Shown one piece after another: positions 17,591 through 26,566 of a stretch of DNA of 64,000 bases. A program made the position numbers and the translations under genes. The DNA is from Deferribacteres bacterium (lineage in GTDB: Bacteria; Zhuqueibacterota; Zhuqueibacteria; Zhuqueibacterales; Geothermadaptataceae), in NCBI GenBank assembly GCA_020633655.1, contig JACKDF010000007.1:186001-250000 (forward strand), written 5' to 3'. A model generated the notes under the pieces. The model ran no database searches. It was not told where the DNA came from and worked only from the letters and a program-made list of their open reading frames with translations. Position 1 is the first letter of the stretch. Every line of letters starts with the position of its first letter.

Positions 17591-17849
17591 GGGGATTTGT
17601 ACTATCAATTCATGTAAATGTTACAAGGTACTGTTAATTTTACTTTAGAAAAATCAATATTTAACCTGTACAAAGCAAACGCGATGATGTGAAAAATCAA
17701 GCAGTCGAAACACAATAGGAAGTTCTTCCCATATTTGCAACTTATTCTATTTTTCACAGGCACGTTTTCCCTGAAAATTTGCTTTTTCTCGAATCCGGAC
17801 GATAAAACTTTTAAACACACTCAAGCAGAAAACGGAACCGGGAAATCAC

Positions 17850-18272
17850 ATGCACCGATCTTATTTTGGATTAACAGTACTATTACTTTCAGGAATTTTA
17901 AGTTGTGCCATGGCCAAGGAAAATGAAAGACTTTTGCCGAAGCAAACGGATAAAAACAAAAATCACACCTGGGATAAAAAAGAAATTTTCCTGTTGAGTA
18001 GCTACTGGCTGGGTTCACTCTTCGACGCGGGACAAACAGTTTACGGATTGGATAAAGGGGGCAAAGAATTAAACCCCGTATTGGGACAGAAACCCGGTCG
18101 GGTTAAAATCTATGGTTTAAAATTGGGTCTTGGGATTTTTGCCTCAGCGCTCTGCCATCACAGTGAAACTAAAGATCGAAAATACATGTTAGGCCTGATG
18201 AATGCAATCCAATGGAGTGCTGTTGTATGGAATGGAAAATTTGCCGGTGTTGGCTTAAGAATGCAATTTTAA
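17850..18272 (+). CDS. Small exported or membrane protein of unknown function
   Basis: A 140-residue protein with an N-terminal hydrophobic signal (FGLTVLLLSGILSCAMA). It could be cleaved after AMA or lipidated at the cysteine; the context allows either. The mature part has DAGQTVYGLDKGGKELNPVLG and two weak hydrophobic segments (KIYGLKLGLGIFASALC and MNAIQWSAVVW). The 'D..qT...l..G..E.NP' pattern recalls DUF5658-type small membrane proteins, but the match is loose. It stands alone on the plus strand, divergent from the efflux operon and convergent with the GlmU-like gene, and is one of the few genes left of the origin that point toward it. A weak GGGA precedes ATG 17850. Confidence 0.55.
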   Translation: MHRSYFGLTVLLLSGILSCAMAKENERLLPKQTDKNKNHTWDKKEIFLLSSYWLGSLFDAGQTVYGLDKGGKELNPVLGQKPGRVKIYGLKLGLGIFASALCHHSETKDRKYMLGLMNAIQWSAVVWNGKFAGVGLRMQF

Positions 18273-18285
18273 TTCTGAATTGAAC

Positions 18286-19509
18286 TTATTCTGTATTTGA
18301 TTTTTCGTAAATTGAGCGCAGGATATCATATTCCGCTGTGGATAAAGATTTTCCCCGCCTGCTCATCGCTTTTCCCGCTGTAGCGACTGCCTTATCAAAA
18401 TCATATTTTTCAAAAGATTCAATACCACCCCAGGTAAACGATGGAATATGCTTCGGAGTGAACCCGGCACCAAAAATATTTGCCATTACCCCAACGGTGG
18501 TTCCTGTATTGAACATGGTGTTGATGCCACATTTTGAATGGTCACCCATAAACAATCCTGCAAATGTCGATTTGCTATCGACTTCCTTTCCTGCAACATG
18601 AACTTTGATGGTGCCGTAGTTATTTTTTAAATTGCTGTTGTTGCTATCGGCACCGAGATTCACCCATTCACCAAGATAGGCATGTCCTAAAAATCCCTCA
18701 TGAGGTTTGTTGCTGTTCCCTTGCACAATGGCCATCTCCACTTCCCCACCGATTTTGCATAAATCACCAATACTGGTGCCGCCGTAAATTCTCGCACCCG
18801 CTTTGATCACAGAATTCTTTCCGACAAAAATCGGCCCGGTCAGGATTGAATTGGCCATAATGACCACGCCATCGGATATATATATTGGTCCTGCTTGTGC
18901 GTTGAGAACGACGCCAGGCTGGATAATCGCACCTGGCGCAATATAAACATTGGATTCTTTAAGAATGCTAACGTTGGGAAATATCGTGCCTAAAATTTTG
19001 CCACCATGTTGCATGAATGTGAAATCGGCCGCAAGCTGTTCCGCACATCTGTTGACAAGGTCCCATATATAATTTATCCAAATTCCCTGAATTTCTATTT
19101 TTCGAAAATTTCTAAACTGTGCTGTATCAAACAAATTCACCGGATCATATGAGATGTTTTGAATATTTTTTGCGTTTACATAGGCACCTGCAATTTCGCC
19201 ATCAGCATAAAATACGGTATTTTCCTTGTAATTGGATTCGAACTGTGTGTTAGGTATAAAACGACTATTAAAGAAAAAAGCGTTTCGTTGCGGCAATTGA
19301 TTTATTTGTTTGGCATCGTATTTTTCCTTCAATAATGCTTGTAATTCATTGCGTACAAAATAAAGGACACGCGCCCCTGTAAAATGGCTGACAATCTTGC
19401 GCTTCAATGTAAAAATTCCACTACGCAGCTCAAAAGCCGGGCGCGTTAGCGACAGTGGATATAAATCGGTAACTTTTTCATCTTCATATATGCATAAATC
19501 CGAATCCAT
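18286..19509 (-). CDS. GlmU-like putative sugar nucleotidyltransferase with left-handed beta-helix
   Basis: About 407 residues. The N-terminal half begins DLCIYEDEKVTDLYPLSLTR, then PAFELRSGIFTLKRK, the typical opening of the alternative bacterial GlmU-like family in Bacteroidetes and relatives. The C-terminal half is a left-handed beta-helix of hexapeptide repeats (NVYIAPGAIIQPGVVLNAQ, GPIFVGKNSVIKAG), as in acyltransferases. Members are thought to make UDP-linked amino sugars (UDP-GlcNAc formation), though the N-terminal domain differs from classical GlmU. I set the start at ATG 19509 because AGGAG lies seven bases upstream; an in-frame extension to 19608 overlaps anmK and lacks support. 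As the last gene of the bioY-kinase-anmK run it could route recycled amino sugar back to UDP-GlcNAc. Confidence 0.82.
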   Translation of the reverse strand: MDSDLCIYEDEKVTDLYPLSLTRPAFELRSGIFTLKRKIVSHFTGARVLYFVRNELQALLKEKYDAKQINQLPQRNAFFFNSRFIPNTQFESNYKENTVFYADGEIAGAYVNAKNIQNISYDPVNLFDTAQFRNFRKIEIQGIWINYIWDLVNRCAEQLAADFTFMQHGGKILGTIFPNVSILKESNVYIAPGAIIQPGVVLNAQAGPIYISDGVVIMANSILTGPIFVGKNSVIKAGARIYGGTSIGDLCKIGGEVEMAIVQGNSNKPHEGFLGHAYLGEWVNLGADSNNSNLKNNYGTIKVHVAGKEVDSKSTFAGLFMGDHSKCGINTMFNTGTTVGVMANIFGAGFTPKHIPSFTWGGIESFEKYDFDKAVATAGKAMSRRGKSLSTAEYDILRSIYEKSNTE

Positions 19510-19526
19510 TGATTCTCCTGTATTTC

Positions 19527-20708
19527 TTATCCGGGTAGCGATATTTTGCCCAAAAAGACATTTTTCTTTGCCCCAGTAACAGAGGGAACATTCGCATGCT
19601 GACCGCAAAGCGTTGCTTTCCCCAAAGCTGCAAATCCTGCAGCTTCTTTAGCATCGCCCGAAATGCCCGTTTCTGAAAAATCAAAAATATTTTTTGATTT
19701 TAAATCCGATTCAAGCATAGCCATTAAAGTTGTATTATGCCATCCCCCGCCACTCACAAAAACTTCGAAATCCTCGTTTCGATGAATTTCTCGCGTTATT
19801 GCATCTGCAATGGTTCTTGAAGTTAATTTCGTCGCTGTTGCCAATAAATCCACAGGTTGTATCGATCTTTTTTGCCCAATTGACAAAAGTTTTTCCGAAT
19901 AAGCCGCTCCGTAGCGTTCTCGTCCGGTTGATTTTGGTCCCGGTAAATCAAAATACGTATCCTGTAATAATTCCTTTAATAAAGGATAATCCACACTTCC
20001 CTGAGCAGCCAGATATCCACCTTTATCAAACGGAAGAGAAAAAAGCCTCTCGCATAATTTATCGATGACCATATTTCCGGGGCCTGTGTCATAAGCGACC
20101 AGTTTATCCATATCACCGCCTGGTGGAACGAGGGTAAAATTTGCAATTCCCCCTATATTTAGAAAAATTCTTTGCTTTTGCGGATGGGAAAAATAATATG
20201 CATCGAACCATGGAATAAGCGGCGCCCCTTCACCACCCACTGCAATATCTGCATGCCGAAAATCACTGATTGTTAAGATCCCCGTTTTCTCCGCAATTAC
20301 CGAGGCTTCACCAATCTGCAGTGTTCCTCCATGAAATAAAATATCGTCGCTGCGATATTCAGGTGTATGATAGACGGTTTGTCCATGGCTGGCAATAAAG
20401 TCGGGTTTTAATTTTACAGCCTTCATCGTGTCGAGTACACAATCTGCGAATAAGACTCCAAGCGTCCAGTGAAAACGTGTAAAGGATTCAAGATCAATTG
20501 CACGACCATCGCGCAATTTAAAAAGATCTGGAATTATTTTCTTCAGGAATGGGTAGGTTTTAAAATGCAAAAGTTCAATTTTTTCTTCATGGAAGCACAC
20601 TGCTGCAACGTCAATCCCGTCAAATGAGGTTCCCGCCATTACCCCAATACCTATAATTTCTTTCTTCGTTCGCCAATAATTATAATCAAGCATTGGAATC
20701 GAATTCAT
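19527..20708 (-). CDS. anmK: Anhydro-N-acetylmuramic acid kinase
   Basis: A 393-residue sugar kinase. Near the start is MAGTSFDGID (residues 24-33), the phosphate-binding motif of AnmK. It is followed by ASHGQTVYHTP, the NIGGIANFT block, YDTGPGN, and a C-terminal FVSGGGWHN. The enzyme hydrolyses the 1,6-anhydro ring of anhydro-MurNAc released from peptidoglycan and phosphorylates it to MurNAc-6-phosphate in the cytoplasm. MurQ, encoded at 42012-42923, takes the next step to GlcNAc-6-phosphate. The start at ATG 20708 overlaps the end of the BadF-type kinase by 23 bases; an ATG at 20693 is the alternative. The GlmU-like gene follows 18 bases after its stop. Confidence 0.93.
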   Translation of the reverse strand: MNSIPMLDYNYWRTKKEIIGIGVMAGTSFDGIDVAAVCFHEEKIELLHFKTYPFLKKIIPDLFKLRDGRAIDLESFTRFHWTLGVLFADCVLDTMKAVKLKPDFIASHGQTVYHTPEYRSDDILFHGGTLQIGEASVIAEKTGILTISDFRHADIAVGGEGAPLIPWFDAYYFSHPQKQRIFLNIGGIANFTLVPPGGDMDKLVAYDTGPGNMVIDKLCERLFSLPFDKGGYLAAQGSVDYPLLKELLQDTYFDLPGPKSTGRERYGAAYSEKLLSIGQKRSIQPVDLLATATKLTSRTIADAITREIHRNEDFEVFVSGGGWHNTTLMAMLESDLKSKNIFDFSETGISGDAKEAAGFAALGKATLCGQHANVPSVTGAKKNVFLGKISLPG

Positions 20709-21675
20709 TTTTCATCGTTTTTTGCAAATTTTGAATAAATTGGTCATCAACAATTCCAGATTCTTTCATCAATAACACAGCACCAAATTCTGCTGGAAAG
20801 ATTGGCTCTTTTATTTCAATCCGGCAATCGGCCAATTGCCACTGATTTTGCATTACCGGTAACAGCATTTCTTTACTTCGGAAAATGTTTCCAACAAGGG
20901 CTAATTGCACCTCTTTTTTCTTATTGATACGAGGTGCCATTGCGATAATGTGGTCTGCGAGCTTTTTCGCTGCTAAATTGATAATTGCTGTGGCAACTGC
21001 ATCGCCCTCTCGTGCGGCTTCGAATACGAAAGGGGCAAATTTTGCCAAAGCGCCTCGAGTTGCATAATTCACATAGATTTCCGGTACGGCTTCATTTATG
21101 GATCCAACTTTGAAATGCTCCTCCAGCCGTGGTCGTAGTATTGTTTTTTCTCCACGCCCATCCCAATCAGTAAGGGCAGCAGCTATTCCCCGCCGGCCAA
21201 TATCAAAACCGGCGCCTTCATCACCTACCAAATAGCCCCAACCACCAACGCGGTAAATTTTTCCATCCGGTGCTTTGCCATAAGCAATTGAACCTGTTCC
21301 AGAAATTAAAATGGCACCAGGCTCTCCAGCAAATGCGCCCGCCAGGGCTGAAGCTACATCACTGGTTGCTAAAATGTTTACAGCACAGGCTTCCTTACGC
21401 AGCAAATTTTCCATGTTCCTGCAAAGTTTTTCATTACCCAATCCAGACAAACCAACGGCTAAAAATACTGGTGCATTTGCAGGAACATGTGCATTTTGTT
21501 TGAGTTCCTGCACCAAACCGCAAATGCGCTGTACTATTAATTCTTCATCTTTCTGAAGGTAATTCGTCGCTCCCGTCTTTCCCTGCGCGAGTATATTGCC
21601 TTCGCCATCCACAAGGCAGCCTACAGATTTTGTGCCCCCGCCATCGATACCTATTATATACTTTTTGTTCATCAT
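20686..21675 (-). CDS. BadF/BadG-type sugar kinase, probable N-acetylglucosamine kinase
   Basis: A 329-residue ASKHA-fold kinase. It starts KKYIIGIDGGGTKSVGCLVD, with the DGGGT phosphate-binding loop at 11-15. It has SGTGSIAYG and GGWGYLVGDEGAGFDIGR, which are typical of the BadF/BadG/BcrA/BcrD family members that phosphorylate N-acetylglucosamine. It lacks the cysteines of the benzoyl-CoA reductase activators, so a sugar-kinase role fits better. The following gene is anmK, overlapping by 23 bases, which strongly suggests amino-sugar salvage from peptidoglycan. ATG at 21675 is followed directly by a second ATG. There is no clear ribosome site, and 22 bases separate it from bioY. Confidence 0.85.
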   Translation of the reverse strand: MMNKKYIIGIDGGGTKSVGCLVDGEGNILAQGKTGATNYLQKDEELIVQRICGLVQELKQNAHVPANAPVFLAVGLSGLGNEKLCRNMENLLRKEACAVNILATSDVASALAGAFAGEPGAILISGTGSIAYGKAPDGKIYRVGGWGYLVGDEGAGFDIGRRGIAAALTDWDGRGEKTILRPRLEEHFKVGSINEAVPEIYVNYATRGALAKFAPFVFEAAREGDAVATAIINLAAKKLADHIIAMAPRINKKKEVQLALVGNIFRSKEMLLPVMQNQWQLADCRIEIKEPIFPAEFGAVLLMKESGIVDDQFIQNLQKTMKNEFDSNA

Positions 21676-21697
21676 GATAAGTTAAGATTAAATGTGC

Positions 21698-22300
21698 TTA
21701 TACTGCTTTTTTTGCATAGAATTTCACAAACAATAAAATGAGAACTATTTTTACAATATCCCAGATAAGAAAATAAAGACACCCACCAATCAGTGCTTGC
21801 AAAAAAGTAAGGCCATTGCTCAAATAAAAATGACTTATAAAATACAGATAAAACACGCCGGGAATATAAATAGCCACAAACCCAGCTGTACAAGCCAAGA
21901 CTATTTTACGTGATGATGCATTTTGGAGGTTATGCAATGCGTGCTGTAGTGAAAGCTCCCGGTTTTTCCCATGCACGAGTCGGCCGATTGTATAGGCACA
22001 AAAGATAAATCCGACAAGATACCCGAATGTCGGTTTTACTATGTAAAATAACCCACCTCCTTCTACAAATACTGGAAGTCCGATCAATCCCATGGTCACA
22101 TACAAAATTTGGCTGGTGCTGCCATAGTATGAACCTAAAAGCAATCCGGAGAGTACGACAAAAAAAGTCTGCAACGAAACCGGAACAGGGGGCAAGGGAA
22201 TTTTAATGTAGGCACCGATGGCTGTAAGTGCTGCAAACAGTGCGGCGGGAATCAGAAAACGAATTTTTTTGTTAGCGTTCGTCATACTTGGTTTATTCAT
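21698..22300 (-). CDS. bioY: BioY family biotin transporter substrate-binding subunit
   Basis: About 200 residues with six membrane segments. The family signature region is plain: ALTAIGAYIKIPLPPVPVS, LQTFFVVLSGLLLGSYYG, GLIGLPVF, and GYLVGFIFCAY. BioY is the S-component of energy-coupling-factor biotin importers and can work alone at low efficiency. No ECF ATPase (BioM) or BioN gene is next to it, and there is no obvious BirA-type operator or biotin gene nearby. It heads a run of amino-sugar kinases, which is an unexpected neighbour. Start choices are ATG 22300 and ATG 22285; both lack a strong ribosome site. I use 22300. Confidence 0.88.
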   Translation of the reverse strand: MNKPSMTNANKKIRFLIPAALFAALTAIGAYIKIPLPPVPVSLQTFFVVLSGLLLGSYYGSTSQILYVTMGLIGLPVFVEGGGLFYIVKPTFGYLVGFIFCAYTIGRLVHGKNRELSLQHALHNLQNASSRKIVLACTAGFVAIYIPGVFYLYFISHFYLSNGLTFLQALIGGCLYFLIWDIVKIVLILLFVKFYAKKAV

Positions 22301-22512
22301 AAACACCAGGATTGAGCAACGGATACATCCGCCCATCGATCACTTTGTGCATTGCGTTCATCTTCGATAAATTTATGTTTTTCTGTGAAAAAATTGCCTG
22401 ATAATACTAATTTGCTACTCGAATGTCAATGCTTTCCAATTGCATCCGTTTGATAATTTCTCTATATTTTTCACTCAAAATCTTGCAAAAAACACAGATG
22501 ATTCAAGGCATC

Positions 22513-25233
22513 ATGTTTACTATAAAATCCAATAAACACTCGCTTCCACGCCAAATTATTTCTCTTTTCTTTCCCTCGATTCCAGCACTCTTATTTCACC
22601 TTGTGCTAACGCTAAACATCCTGGCAAACGACACTATCATAATTAAGCCAGCCCTGGAAACAAAACCACTTCATGAGTACGATTTTATGCCGTATTATCC
22701 GATCGAACGCCCGAAGATTGGCCTCGCCTTTTCTGGCGGGGGCGCCAATGGCATTGCACAGATTGGTGTACTTCAAGTGCTCTATGAAAATGAAATTCCA
22801 ATTGACTATATCGTTGGCACAAGCATGGGATCCCTCATCGGTGGCCTGTATGCCGCAGGTTATACACCTTACGAAATTGAATCCATGATGGCGAGTTTCG
22901 ATTGGACGAAAGTTTTAATTGATAGACCGGAAAGGCAAACATTATTTATCGAAGACAAACAAGCCCGAGATCAATTGCTTTTCCAGATCCGATTTAATGG
23001 CTTAAAACCGGTTATTCCACCAGCCATTACACCCGGACAGCAAATCGAAAATCTAATTACACAATATGTGATGCGGGCCCATTATGTCGCAACAAACAGC
23101 TTCGATGACCTGCGAATTCCCTTTCGAGCCATTTCAACGGATTTGATATCCGGCAAAAAGGTAATTTTAAAACAAGGTAATCTTTCTGAGGCCATACGCG
23201 CCAGCATTTCGTTTCCACTTCTTTTTGCGCCGGTCGAGGTGGATGGTATGTTGCTCGTTGATGGCGGCATGACCGAAAATATTCCCGTTGAAGCGCTGCA
23301 GGAATTTCCCGTGGATATTACGATTGCCGTAGATGCGACGACAAATTTGCGTACCAGAGACCAGCTCAATGCACCATGGGAAATAGCCGATCAGGTTACT
23401 TCGATTATGCAGCGCGATCGAAACGAAAAAAGCAGAAAAATGGCAGACGTTGTAATACGCCTGCAGGATTCCACACGAACCAATATGCAATTCGATGCTA
23501 TGCGCAGTTTGATTTGGTTTGGGCGAGTGCAGGCAGAAAATCTTTTACCACAAATAAAGAAAAAAATAGAATCGTTTGAAAAATATACACCAGGAACAGC
23601 TGAGCAGCAGGCTTATCCAATCAGCAAAGTTTTAAACTTTCCCGTCAACTTTCACTACCTACTCGAAAAAAATATTGGTAAAGAGGGCCACTATTTACTT
23701 TTAACAAAATCTGAAATACAGGCCATTTTAAATACAATCTATCAATCTGGAAACTATGCTTTTCTTCAAGCGGAATTGATTTTGAATCCAACATTGGCTA
23801 CGTATGAATTAAATATAAATACTGAAACTTATCCGCTGCTCGAAAAAGTTATGTTTGAGGGGAATAGAGTCATTAACTCGGATACACTCCGCTCCCAAAT
23901 AAGTGAACTTGTCGACAAGCCGCTCAACAACACATCGACGCAACGTGCATTAAAAAATATCCTTATGAGATATCGTGAAGCAGGATTTGCTCTCGCAAAA
24001 ATCACGAATCTTTCCTACGATCCAATTTCACATACGGGCAGTATTACCATCGATGAGGGGCATGTGGGGAGAATACTCATCGAGGGCAAACATCGAACAT
24101 TAAATCACGTCATTTTACGTGAATTTCCGCTGCAAAAAGGTGATGTTTACAATTACGACAAAGCAAAAAATGGGATAAATAACATTATAGGAACTGGATT
24201 GTTTTCCCGGGTAAGTGCCTCATTAAAGTCAACGCCGGAGGGTGTAGACATCCTGCTGCGTATTCAGGAAAAATCACGTAACGTATTAAGCGGTTCGGCC
24301 CGATTCGATCTTGAGCGACGCGCGCGTGGTTTCATTCAGATGGCGGATGAGAATGTCGCTGGCCTGGGAGGAAAACTCGTATTTCAGGGTCTTTTTGGTG
24401 CGAATGATAATGGTTTGCGCACCCGTTTTTCGGTTGATCGTATATTTAAAACTTATTTTACCTTCGCCTCTGAAGCCTACTGGACGATAAGAAATCGTAA
24501 AACTTATGTACAGGAGAGTGCAGAAACAATTGGGAAATATCAGGAAAACCAGCTCGGCGCTTTTGTAAGCATAGGTCAATTATTTCGTCGATTTGGGATC
24601 GTCAGTGCCGAGCTTCACATCGATCAATTTAATCTTGATGCTGAGCTTGGAACAGGTTTTCCGACTGGACTCTTTAACATAAACCGGCTAATTTTTCGAT
24701 CCATAGTCGACACCCGGGACAGGCTACCATTTCCTTACCACGGACGACATGCTACTTTTTTTTATGAAACCAGCATTAAGTCTGGGATCAAAAACTCATC
24801 TTTCGTCCGAACAGCATGGAATTTTGAAACTTATTATACGATTAAACAGAAACACACCTTGCATCCAAAATTTTCTTTTGGAACATCCGATTTTACAACG
24901 CCATTCGTTTTTCGCTATTATTTTAATGGTCCGGAGGACATGTATGGCTTAAAGGACGAACAATGGAGAGGACGGCATTTCCTGTTGGGAAATTTTGAAT
25001 ACAGGTACGAACTTTTCAGTAAATTTTCCTCTTCTGGTTATCTTGGGATTCGTTATGACATAGGTGGGATTTGGGATACAAAGACCGATAACTTGAAATA
25101 TTCAGATGATTTAAGTAAAGCGGTAGGTGTTTATCTCGGATTTCGAACTTTTCTTGGTGTAATCAAATTAGCATATGGGCAGATGGAGTCGGAATTTAGG
25201 CGGTTTTATATTTCAATCGGTCATGAATTTTAG
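22513..25233 (+). CDS. Patatin-like phospholipase with POTRA and D15 (BamA/OMP85-type) barrel
   Basis: About 906 residues from ATG 22513, which gives a proper signal peptide (IPALLFHLVLTLNILA). The frame is open to ATG 22423, but that adds an odd extra hydrophobic stretch. Patatin domain: oxyanion loop SGGGANG (about 74-80), nucleophile GTSMG (Ser about 104) and catalytic DGG (Asp about 250). Next come POTRA-like repeats (YPLLEKVMFEGNRVINSDTL; GHVGRILIEGKHRTLN) and a C-terminal barrel ending in aromatic FYISIGHEF. This is the PlpD-like type Vd arrangement: a lipase exported with or held by its own outer-membrane barrel. It runs on the plus strand against the local gene direction and converges with the next gene two bases away. 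Confidence 0.9.
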   Translation: MFTIKSNKHSLPRQIISLFFPSIPALLFHLVLTLNILANDTIIIKPALETKPLHEYDFMPYYPIERPKIGLAFSGGGANGIAQIGVLQVLYENEIPIDYIVGTSMGSLIGGLYAAGYTPYEIESMMASFDWTKVLIDRPERQTLFIEDKQARDQLLFQIRFNGLKPVIPPAITPGQQIENLITQYVMRAHYVATNSFDDLRIPFRAISTDLISGKKVILKQGNLSEAIRASISFPLLFAPVEVDGMLLVDGGMTENIPVEALQEFPVDITIAVDATTNLRTRDQLNAPWEIADQVTSIMQRDRNEKSRKMADVVIRLQDSTRTNMQFDAMRSLIWFGRVQAENLLPQIKKKIESFEKYTPGTAEQQAYPISKVLNFPVNFHYLLEKNIGKEGHYLLLTKSEIQAILNTIYQSGNYAFLQAELILNPTLATYELNINTETYPLLEKVMFEGNRVINSDTLRSQISELVDKPLNNTSTQRALKNILMRYREAGFALAKITNLSYDPISHTGSITIDEGHVGRILIEGKHRTLNHVILREFPLQKGDVYNYDKAKNGINNIIGTGLFSRVSASLKSTPEGVDILLRIQEKSRNVLSGSARFDLERRARGFIQMADENVAGLGGKLVFQGLFGANDNGLRTRFSVDRIFKTYFTFASEAYWTIRNRKTYVQESAETIGKYQENQLGAFVSIGQLFRRFGIVSAELHIDQFNLDAELGTGFPTGLFNINRLIFRSIVDTRDRLPFPYHGRHATFFYETSIKSGIKNSSFVRTAWNFETYYTIKQKHTLHPKFSFGTSDFTTPFVFRYYFNGPEDMYGLKDEQWRGRHFLLGNFEYRYELFSKFSSSGYLGIRYDIGGIWDTKTDNLKYSDDLSKAVGVYLGFRTFLGVIKLAYGQMESEFRRFYISIGHEF

Positions 25234-25234
25234 C

Positions 25235-26500
25235 TCAATACTTCCCTCTTGAAATATATCGTTTAAAAAGGACGTCACCAAATTTGATCGTTTCTTTGCT
25301 GAAAAAGCTAATTCCCCGATTTATAAATTCATCATCCATTAATTGTTTTGCTTTGTGCCAATTCTCCTGAGATTCCAATCGTGAAATAAACTCTTCGTAC
25401 TCTTGTTCATTGCCTTGAAAAATATTCCTGATAAACATTTCGCGTGCTGATTCATCAATAAGCGTGTAAAGTGTATGTGGTGCTTCTGCTACTTCATCAG
25501 GAATAAGCAAAGATTCATCGAAATCTGAAATGTCTTCCAATTCATCCAAATCATCATCGACAATATTCTCTAAATCGTCTGAATCAATATCATCATTAAT
25601 CGGCAGAAACTCATCATCAAGGGGGCTCGTCCTTTCCTTTTCCTGTTCAATTTCCTCAATTTCTTCTTCAGCTGTGGCTTCGGATTCTACAATCGTCAAT
25701 CGTGTAGTTTCTGTATCCGGAAAATATTCTGCATCTTCATTAAGCGATAAAAAATTATGAACATCATCTAGATTCCAAAACGGCTTTTCAATCGATTTCT
25801 GCTGAATTCGCACAGCATAAGAATCCAGTCCGCGCTCGGTAAACATACCTTGAATAATCTCTGCTGATAAATTTTCTTCCATATCATCACCGATATCCTT
25901 GTAAAAATCGAGAAGTAATTTTATCTCTTCAAGGAATATATCGTGAGGATTTTCCCCGTACAACACACTTTGTATATCTTCAGATATTTGCTTAAAATGT
26001 GCTTTTTTAATGATATTTTTATCGTGCGATTCAAAATATTCAATGAGTGATTTTACAAACGGAGCACCAATGGATAAACCGGAAAGTATACTTTGTACGT
26101 CCTCCCGAGTACGTTCCAAACTGGTATCATACAATATGGCCAGGCATGTGCTTTGAGGACGTGTTAGAATATCAAATCCAAGATTGACACTGAACTGGAT
26201 AGCGTTGTTTATCTCTTCAGCGGTAAAAATAACAGTTTCCAGGAAAATCTCACGCAATGTTGCCAGTTCAGCTTTGAGGATGGGAAGCGAGAAGTCAAAT
26301 CGTGAGCTTTGAATGATCCGAAGTGGTTTCTCAGTTTTAAAAATCATCTTTGCCTGATTCAGCAGAGTGCTTCGAAGTATCTCAGGCAATTCCAACGATT
26401 TTACATAACCCCATGAAACTTTATCTTTGCCGGAGAGAACACGCTTCCCCAATGCTCCGGTTAGATAAATTTTTTCACTCGTCCAAAAATCATTTTCCAT
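25235..26500 (-). CDS. Conserved acidic protein of unknown function next to gyrA
   Basis: A 421-residue protein with no signal and no membrane segment. The N-terminal 210 residues are mostly helical and mixed in charge. Residues about 270-335 are an extremely acidic linker (EEEIEEIEQEKE, DDIDSDDLENIVDDDLDELED). A distinct C-terminal domain (REMFIRNIFQGNEQEYEEFI, WHKAKQLMDDEFINR, FSKETIKFGDVLFKRY) has the look of a short conserved module seen in FCB-group proteins, but I cannot name it. It follows gyrA by 66 bases and may be co-transcribed. GTGGGG precedes ATG 26500. The cytoplasmic location and a possible nucleic-acid or DNA-gyrase connection are inference only. Confidence 0.6.
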   Translation of the reverse strand: MENDFWTSEKIYLTGALGKRVLSGKDKVSWGYVKSLELPEILRSTLLNQAKMIFKTEKPLRIIQSSRFDFSLPILKAELATLREIFLETVIFTAEEINNAIQFSVNLGFDILTRPQSTCLAILYDTSLERTREDVQSILSGLSIGAPFVKSLIEYFESHDKNIIKKAHFKQISEDIQSVLYGENPHDIFLEEIKLLLDFYKDIGDDMEENLSAEIIQGMFTERGLDSYAVRIQQKSIEKPFWNLDDVHNFLSLNEDAEYFPDTETTRLTIVESEATAEEEIEEIEQEKERTSPLDDEFLPINDDIDSDDLENIVDDDLDELEDISDFDESLLIPDEVAEAPHTLYTLIDESAREMFIRNIFQGNEQEYEEFISRLESQENWHKAKQLMDDEFINRGISFFSKETIKFGDVLFKRYISRGKY

Positions 26501-26566
26501 TGAAACCCCACTTCACGATAAAATCCATTGAATAGCAGATTTGAAATGCATTTTCGTAAGCTGAGA

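Noticed and set aside
19510..19608. N-terminal extension of the GlmU-like protein
   Set aside because: It overlaps the 3' end of anmK and is unlike the family; ATG 19509 has a good ribosome site.
22423..22512. Longer start for the patatin gene at ATG 22423
   Set aside because: It would put a second hydrophobic stretch before the signal peptide and lacks a ribosome site; ATG 22513 has AAGG upstream and a normal signal.
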